Positions 59,095 through 64,000 of a stretch of 64,000 nucleotides of DNA are shown here, one piece after another. Source of the stretch: Nematostella vectensis. Its lineage: Eukaryota > Cnidaria > Anthozoa > Actiniaria > Edwardsiidae. A program made the translations under genes and the position numbers. The stretch is taken from positions 7,300,998 through 7,364,997 of the forward strand of contig NC_064045.1 of assembly GCF_932526225.1 (NCBI RefSeq), in the 5' to 3' direction. The notes below the pieces were generated by a model. The model was not told the DNA's origin. It did not search any database and was given only the letters and a program-made list of their open reading frames with translations. Positions within the stretch are counted from its first letter, which is position 1. Every line of letters begins with the position of its first letter.

Positions 59095-59243
59095 GGCCGA
59101 TTTAGACGGCACGATTTAGTCGTATGCGACCTGTTTACGACATATCTTAACCCTGAATTACACACTACGACATTGGTAATCTAGCTTAGTAGCGGAATTG
59201 TAGAAGTATCGCATACATCTTAGTCGTGCTGTCTAAATTAGCC
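59095..59243. mobile_element. MITE with GATTTAGACGGCACGA ends
   Basis: GGCCGATTTAGACGGCACGA at the left and TCGTGCTGTCTAAATTAGCC at the right are inverted with two or three mismatches. An inner CGTATGCGAC...TCGCATAC pairing adds a hairpin. Confidence 0.7.
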
Positions 59244-59847
59244 GGGCGCGTTTTTTTTTTCTTTGGAATTGGAATGGTTGGTACAGAATGGTATTCGGGT
59301 CATTCTGCCACACATAGCAGAATGGGTAGAATAGAATGGGAACGCGGAATAAACGAACGCGCGCTTTTTTTTATTCTAATCATTCTCATTCCGGAATCAC
59401 GAGTAAAAAAAACGCGCTTTAATAAACTCGCGCCTTAATAAACTCTCACAATGCGAGCCCGCGCCTCTTGCGCTATATCTCTCGTAATCCAAATACTTTG
59501 GAAGCGAGGCGTGTTTCGAGCTGACGGGAATTAGCTATGCAGGGTTATTTCCGAGGGCTGGAGAATGGAGGGGGGGGTGGGGGGTAAAGATAGTAGCTAC
59601 GTTTCAAATCTGATGCAGTCAAAATGACGGTCCATATACCTGATTTTTATTGGGCAGCAGCGTTTGATCAAAAGCGCATTTCAACATGAACAATTCCAAG
59701 CAATGCTCTTTACAAGCGAACTACTGTTCTCTCCACATTTTCCAGAGAATTCTTGAACCGCCGCATTTTATTGAGTTTCCTGTGAACCGCTGATTAGTAC
59801 TGCTGGCGCATTCTTTCTCGTCGCGCTCGTGATCTCGTGAGTTTTAC

Positions 59848-60110
59848 CTACTGAAGGGCTGATCTATTTTCCCTTCTCGCGTCCATAAAGCGCTTTAAAA
59901 GCCATTCCTCTTCGACATTGTCCTCGAGTCTTTTACCCAATTTTCTGTAGAGCCACTCCTTTAAGAAATTTTCACGGTTTTCACCCAATGTATTTTCAAA
60001 GGCTAATTTAGTTTGCTTTAGTGTTTGAAAAGCGCCGTAAAGCCACTCTTTTTGGATTGATTTTTTTCTAGCCACTGGATTTTTAGAAGTTAACGGTTTT
60101 CGTATATCAA
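59848..60110 (-). CDS. Hypothetical frame with three KEWL-type repeats
   Basis: On the minus strand a stop-free frame of about 85 codons ends with ...RRENRSALQ and a stop at 59848-59850. It has no ATG; upstream an AG (AAAAATCCAG) could be an acceptor. The peptide is highly charged and contains three related pieces, QKEWLYGAFQ, LKEWLYRKLG and EEWLLKRFMD. I do not recognise a family. It could be an exon, or a decayed tandem repeat next to the satellite at 60150. Confidence 0.25.
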
Positions 60111-60149
60111 TTTACATCTCTTCATTACGCTATCCGTTTTTTTTAGATC

Positions 60150-61270
60150 GTTTGGATCCAGGCTTTTCGGCGCTGATGTTATTTTCCCCGTTACGGCTTC
60201 ATTAAGTGCTGTTTTTTGCCTTTCCAGTTCTTACTGTTTTTTCGCCACTGATGTCTTTTCACCGTACTGACAGTTATATTTGACGCTGATGTTTGCCTTC
60301 CCGTAAGCGTTTTTTTTTCGGCGCTGATGTTATTTTCCCAGCTTTGACGGCTATATTTGACGCTGGTATAAATCGGCCTTTCTCGTTCTAACGGGTTTTT
60401 CGGCGCTGATGTTATTTTTCCAATTCTGACGGCTTCATTTGATGCTGATGTTTGCCTTTCCAGTTCTTACGATTTATTCGGCGCTGATGTTATTTTTCCC
60501 GTTCTGGCTACTATATTTGACACTGTTTGCCTCTCCGTTCTAAAGGCTTATTCGGCGCTGATGTTATTTTCCCCTTTAAAACGGGTATATGTTTGCCATT
60601 ATAACAGGTTTTTCGTCGTTGATGTAATTTTTTCCCGTTCTGACTGCTATATTTGACGCCGATGTTCCCCTTTACCGTTGTAACGGGTTTATTCGGCACT
60701 GATGCTACTTTCCCGTTCTTGCGGTTTATTTTGGCTGATGTTATTTTTCCCTTTTTAACGTTTACTTGAAACTGATGTTTGCCTTCCCCGTTCTTGCGGT
60801 ATATTTGCCGCTGTTGTTTTCTCCCCGTTCTGACGGTTATTATTTGACGCATATGTTTGCCTTTACCTTTTTAGCGGTTTATTCCGGGCTGAAACGGCTG
60901 TTTGGAGCTGATTTTTGCTTTTCCCTTTCTGTTTATTCGATGCTGTGTTTTTTTCCTCCATTTGACAACTATATTTGACGCTGATTTTTCCCGTTCTTAC
61001 ATTCTTTTCGCCGCTGGTGTTTCCCGTGTTTTGACGGCTAAATTTAGATTTTTACTTTCCGACTCCAACGGTTCATTTTTGGATTATATTGTTTTTTTCG
61101 TTCTGACGGCTTTATTTGACACTGATGTTTGCCACTCCTGTTCTAACGGTTTATTCGCCGCTGTTGTTTTTACCCATTTCTCGCGGCTATATATGACTCT
61201 AATATTTGCCTTTCCTGTTCTAAGGCCTTTTATGGGCACTGATGTTTGCTTTACCCGTCTAGTTGTTTTT
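60150..61270. repeat. Degenerate satellite, about 37-bp monomer, about 1.1 kb
   Basis: About 29 monomers of the form GRCGCTGATGTT-(N6)-TTCCCGTTCTNACGG. Two alternating types can be seen, TTCGGCGCTGATGTTATTTT and ATTTGACGCTGATGTTTGCC, giving a roughly 75-80-bp higher-order unit. Frames on both strands across it are not genes. Confidence 0.9.
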
Positions 61271-61309
61271 GTTTTACCCGAATACTATACAACACTTTGA
61301 AAACACTAG

Positions 61310-61455
61310 ATCCGCCATTGTGGTGCGCCCGTCGTTGCGGTTAGATGATATATCCGCCTTTGCGCTGAAAACGCCTTTGCGGCCGTATTCACCATTGCGG
61401 TGATAGTATAAACACCACTGCGGGTGCAATATAAAATCGCCATTGCTGCTATGGT
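61310..61455. repeat. Short CGCCATTGCGGTG-type tandem repeat
   Basis: Five or so units of about 28-30 bp (CGCCTTTGCGCTGAAAA, CACCATTGCGGTGATAGTAT, CACCACTGCGGGTGCAATAT, CGCCATTGCTGCTATGG) directly beside the larger satellite. Confidence 0.65.
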
Positions 61456-62194
61456 TAATATACACGGATTAAATCTAGGTGATTTCGGGTTTCCACCAAT
61501 TCTTTCAGGTGCATTAGTTGTTACAGAATACACCAATCTTTCGGCGTTATGTCAAAGACGGCTTTGACAAATGTGTTTACCCTTGAGTTGGCAGTTCCGA
61601 GATGACCACACTGCAATTTGTGAAGGTTTTTGTAACACTTCCTCAAGCCACCTTCCCGTCGGCCGGCCATTGTACTCTATACAGAGAGCATGATAAGTGT
61701 CTCCCCCATGTCCTCCTTGTATGGCGGCCCAAATCCTGTAGAAATGAGCTCAAGTATCTTAACTCCGCGCTCATCTTGTGTCTGAAATGCATAGAACATA
61801 AATGTCATGAGCGTTAACAATCGCGGACAATTTGTTTTGTACAAAAAGCTCACATTTTTTTACAACGATCATCTGCTTCCTTACAATCATTTTTTTTAAA
61901 TGACCTCCCCTTCCCCTCCTAACAATGTTGATACGACTTGGAATGGCCCGCAAACACTTTCACTGAAATATCCAGCATATTGATCAGTGGGGGAAGCGGA
62001 GGGAGAAAGACTTTGTGCGAAAATTTGTTTTGCGAACGCCTTTGTCCCAAAGTAAATTACAGCAGATTGAAGAATACAGGGATAGACAGACTTAAAGTAC
62101 CTTAGTCGGGTAGATTTTCTCACGAAGTGTTGTCCACATGAGAAGCCCCGAGATGGTGGGTAACACAGCGGTCAGAGTGATTTTAAACCGCGAA
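61456..62194. other. No gene recognised
   Basis: Short frames only; nothing with a domain or splice support. Confidence 0.4.
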
Positions 62195-62533
62195 CTAGTT
62201 TTGCGCACCATGGCGGCTAGCGGATAGAAGAGGCGTTACAGCGGCGTTTAACGGAAGCTTTGGCGCTTTGTCTCTCGCTTTTTTTTTTGCTAAGCTCTTG
62301 TCGCCCAACTCAAACTGATGAACAGCGACGATGGTATATGCCTTACTATTGATGGAAAAGGCGGGCGCTAAATACGCTTCGACGCTTGAGTGCAAATTTG
62401 CGGTGGCGTTTCTACCGCCATGCAGACCGACGGCTTGATCGTCTTCGCCGGATATCTGCTGTTGGATCTTTGATAGTATACCCAACCAGGGCGAGCGCGC
62501 GTTCGTAAAGAAGCACAGATTCCAATTTCTCAT
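62195..62533 (-). CDS. Hypothetical 112-residue ORF
   Basis: ATG at 62533, stop at 62195-62197. The sequence is CpG-rich compared with its surroundings. The peptide (start MRNWNLCFFTNARSPWLGIL) shows no signal peptide, membrane segment or motif that I recognise. A cAMP-response-type TGACGTCA lies 9 bp upstream of the ATG and an NRF1-like TGCGCATGCGC at 62669, so this could be a real first exon with a promoter; a GTAAGG inside (near 62356) could be a donor. Equally it may be a chance ORF in a CpG-rich promoter. Confidence 0.3.
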   Translation of the reverse strand: MRNWNLCFFTNARSPWLGILSKIQQQISGEDDQAVGLHGGRNATANLHSSVEAYLAPAFSINSKAYTIVAVHQFELGDKSLAKKKARDKAPKLPLNAAVTPLLSASRHGAQN

Positions 62534-62700
62534 GTATTATGTGACGTCATAACTCATAATAATTGAATCGAAATTACGTCATTGCGAATTTTTTTTAATT
62601 AAAAAAAAACTTTATTTAAGGCAGCCGGCGGATGCGTCTCTGCGCTCGCAGAACAGCCCTAATAGCTGTGCGCATGCGCGAGCTCTGACAAAAACCAGTT
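62534..62700. promoter_or_regulatory. Promoter-like cluster: CRE and NRF1 sites
   Basis: TGACGTCA at 62542-62549, ACGTCAT at 62575 and TGCGCATGCGC at 62669-62679 occur within 140 bp in a CpG-rich setting. NRF1 and CRE sites are typical of animal housekeeping promoters. Direction is unclear. Confidence 0.4.
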
Positions 62701-63675
62701 GCTACGAAAAGCATAACAATCAATCTTTGAATTTTTTTTTTCTTTTTCCTCTAGCTCGCCCGGTCAACTCCTTAGTAAAACATATTTGGTAGTCCACTTC
62801 GACCACTTCGCTTTTTTTATCAAGCGTCAAGGATTACGTAAACTTGCAGTAATTCAAGTTTACTAAGATTTTACAGGCCACCATTTAAAAAGTCGGCCCA
62901 AATCCTAACGTTTTAGAATAACACAGGTCTCCCGTGTTCTCGTCCAAGGCTCTTTTAGACAATTAAACAAAAAACAGTCATTGATAGACATGTATATACT
63001 GAATACAGCTTTAAAGTCCTGATTTTCAAATTCTGATAAGGGAATTGACTCTGAATTGTATTCTGAAAAGGAAATTTGACTAAGAATTTGAAATTTTTAC
63101 AGAGCTTTGAAAATTTTTTTGGCCACGTGTGATGACAGGTTCGTATTTTAATATAAGGGAATTCAGAAAATTATAGCTCTTTGCTTGCCTTTGTTTTTCT
63201 AAGTTAAAGTCCGTAAACATTTTCAGAATCCGCACGGTACTGGAACTAGTTTGGCGATATTTTTGGGCACTTTCCCTTTGCAGCCTGGTCTCTTGTGCAT
63301 GCGCATTGTCAGCTGTCCTTAGTTTCGGATGTCAGAATGACATCAGCAATCGTGTTTTCTGTTGTTGCTAATGTCTTTTTATTTAAATATCGACATAAAT
63401 GCTTCCGGGTTTTCCTGGGAAACAGGAAGTGCGTCTATCAGAATAGACTTTCCTTGGAGCTTCGGTCTGATTAACTCAATTAGTATTTCAAATTAGCCAA
63501 AATTAACAGTATAACAAGCAGTTTACGTTGCAATATCAATAAAAAGCAATATTATTGCTTAGCAAAGCAGAGCAAAAATCACTGTTTTATATTTAAATAG
63601 ATTGTTGTTCTGATTATCAGAAAACAGGAAGTTCAAAGGTGCTTTCCTTTTAGTGTTGAACCAATATCACATGAT
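62701..63675. other. No gene recognised
   Basis: AT-rich sequence. A second GTGCATGCGCATTG word is at 63296. No exon supported. Confidence 0.4.
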
Positions 63676-63747
63676 TTGTGTTACATTCTTCTCCTCAAAC
63701 TGAGAGACTCATCAGAGAGGAACTTTCTATGTTATGTCCCTGTGAGA

Positions 63748-63975
63748 ATGAAGACCATCAAACAGGTTCGATGTACTCAGCTATCTCATAACCTCATGAA
63801 GAACGAATGCCCATGGAAATTACCTGGGGATAAGGAAAAAGTTCGCATGATTCGCGTCATGATAGATTACAAAGATTCTAAAGGAAAAGTGGACTCAGTC
63901 AGCATGACATGTTGTGCCGAACACCAGGATAATGCTGAGGAAGCTCTGATTGCAGAAAACGGGCTAACTCGCTAA
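63748..63975 (+). CDS. Hypothetical ORF or 3' exon near window end
   Basis: The open frame extends from 63676 to a TAA at 63973-63975; the first ATG in it is at 63748 (75 codons). The peptide has coding-like composition and four cysteines (VRCTQL, NECPW and an adjacent CC in SMTCCAEH). A pyrimidine-rich acceptor-like CTTTCCTTTTAG ends at about 63652. It may be the last exon of a gene or a short intronless gene. I do not recognise the family. Confidence 0.35.
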   Translation: MKTIKQVRCTQLSHNLMKNECPWKLPGDKEKVRMIRVMIDYKDSKGKVDSVSMTCCAEHQDNAEEALIAENGLTR

Positions 63976-64000
63976 GGTTCAGAACAAGACTCTGCTCTGC

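Overview
This is a eukaryotic, metazoan window. It is AT-rich and intron-rich, with GT-AG introns, extracellular domains each encoded by one symmetrical phase-1 exon, and many microsatellites, short inverted-repeat transposons and retroelement relics. My best guess is an anthozoan cnidarian, such as a sea anemone or coral, but this is inferred from gene content and repeat style and I cannot prove it.

Two protein-coding genes are secure. (1) A minus-strand secreted or membrane receptor gene starts at 17057 and runs leftwards. I found nine exons down to 6986: signal peptide, FN2, CUB, FN2, LDLa, LDLa, a Cys-containing linker, and two 72-bp leucine-rich-repeat exons. All reading phases match (1 to 1 throughout, switching to 2 in the linker). 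LDLa followed by LRR exons is the plan of relaxin-receptor-like (type C LGR) GPCRs. The rest of the LRRs and any 7TM domain would lie left of position 1. (2) A plus-strand gene at 48477-55974 encodes SRP68 of the signal recognition particle. It has 13 exons and 613 residues, all junctions are in phase, and it looks intact.

Layout: 1-1050 intron-like sequence with a hairpin MITE; 1053-5490 a complete but decayed Ty3/gypsy LTR retrotransposon with matching LTRs and a 5-bp target duplication, antisense to the receptor gene and probably in one of its introns; 5.8-17.1 kb receptor exons with MITEs and minisatellites packed against several exon edges; 17.1-43.6 kb mostly gene-poor, with microsatellites, a piggyBac-like non-autonomous element, a LINE relic and a dispersed three-copy repeat; 43.6-47.3 kb a large inverted repeat (arms of about 0.98 kb, about 97% alike where compared) around a 1.7-kb centre; 47.5-47.8 kb an inverted-repeat element carrying its own satellite; 48.2-56.2 kb SRP68 with a SINE and pogo-like MITE in introns and a Harbinger-type MITE just past the stop; 56.3-64 kb tandem and inverted duplications, a roughly 1.1-kb satellite, and three unrecognised ORFs.

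I see no prokaryotic features, CRISPR or rRNA. The strongest candidates for something new are the receptor's domain architecture, a minisatellite that has multiplied the splice acceptor of its second LDLa exon, and the large inverted repeat.
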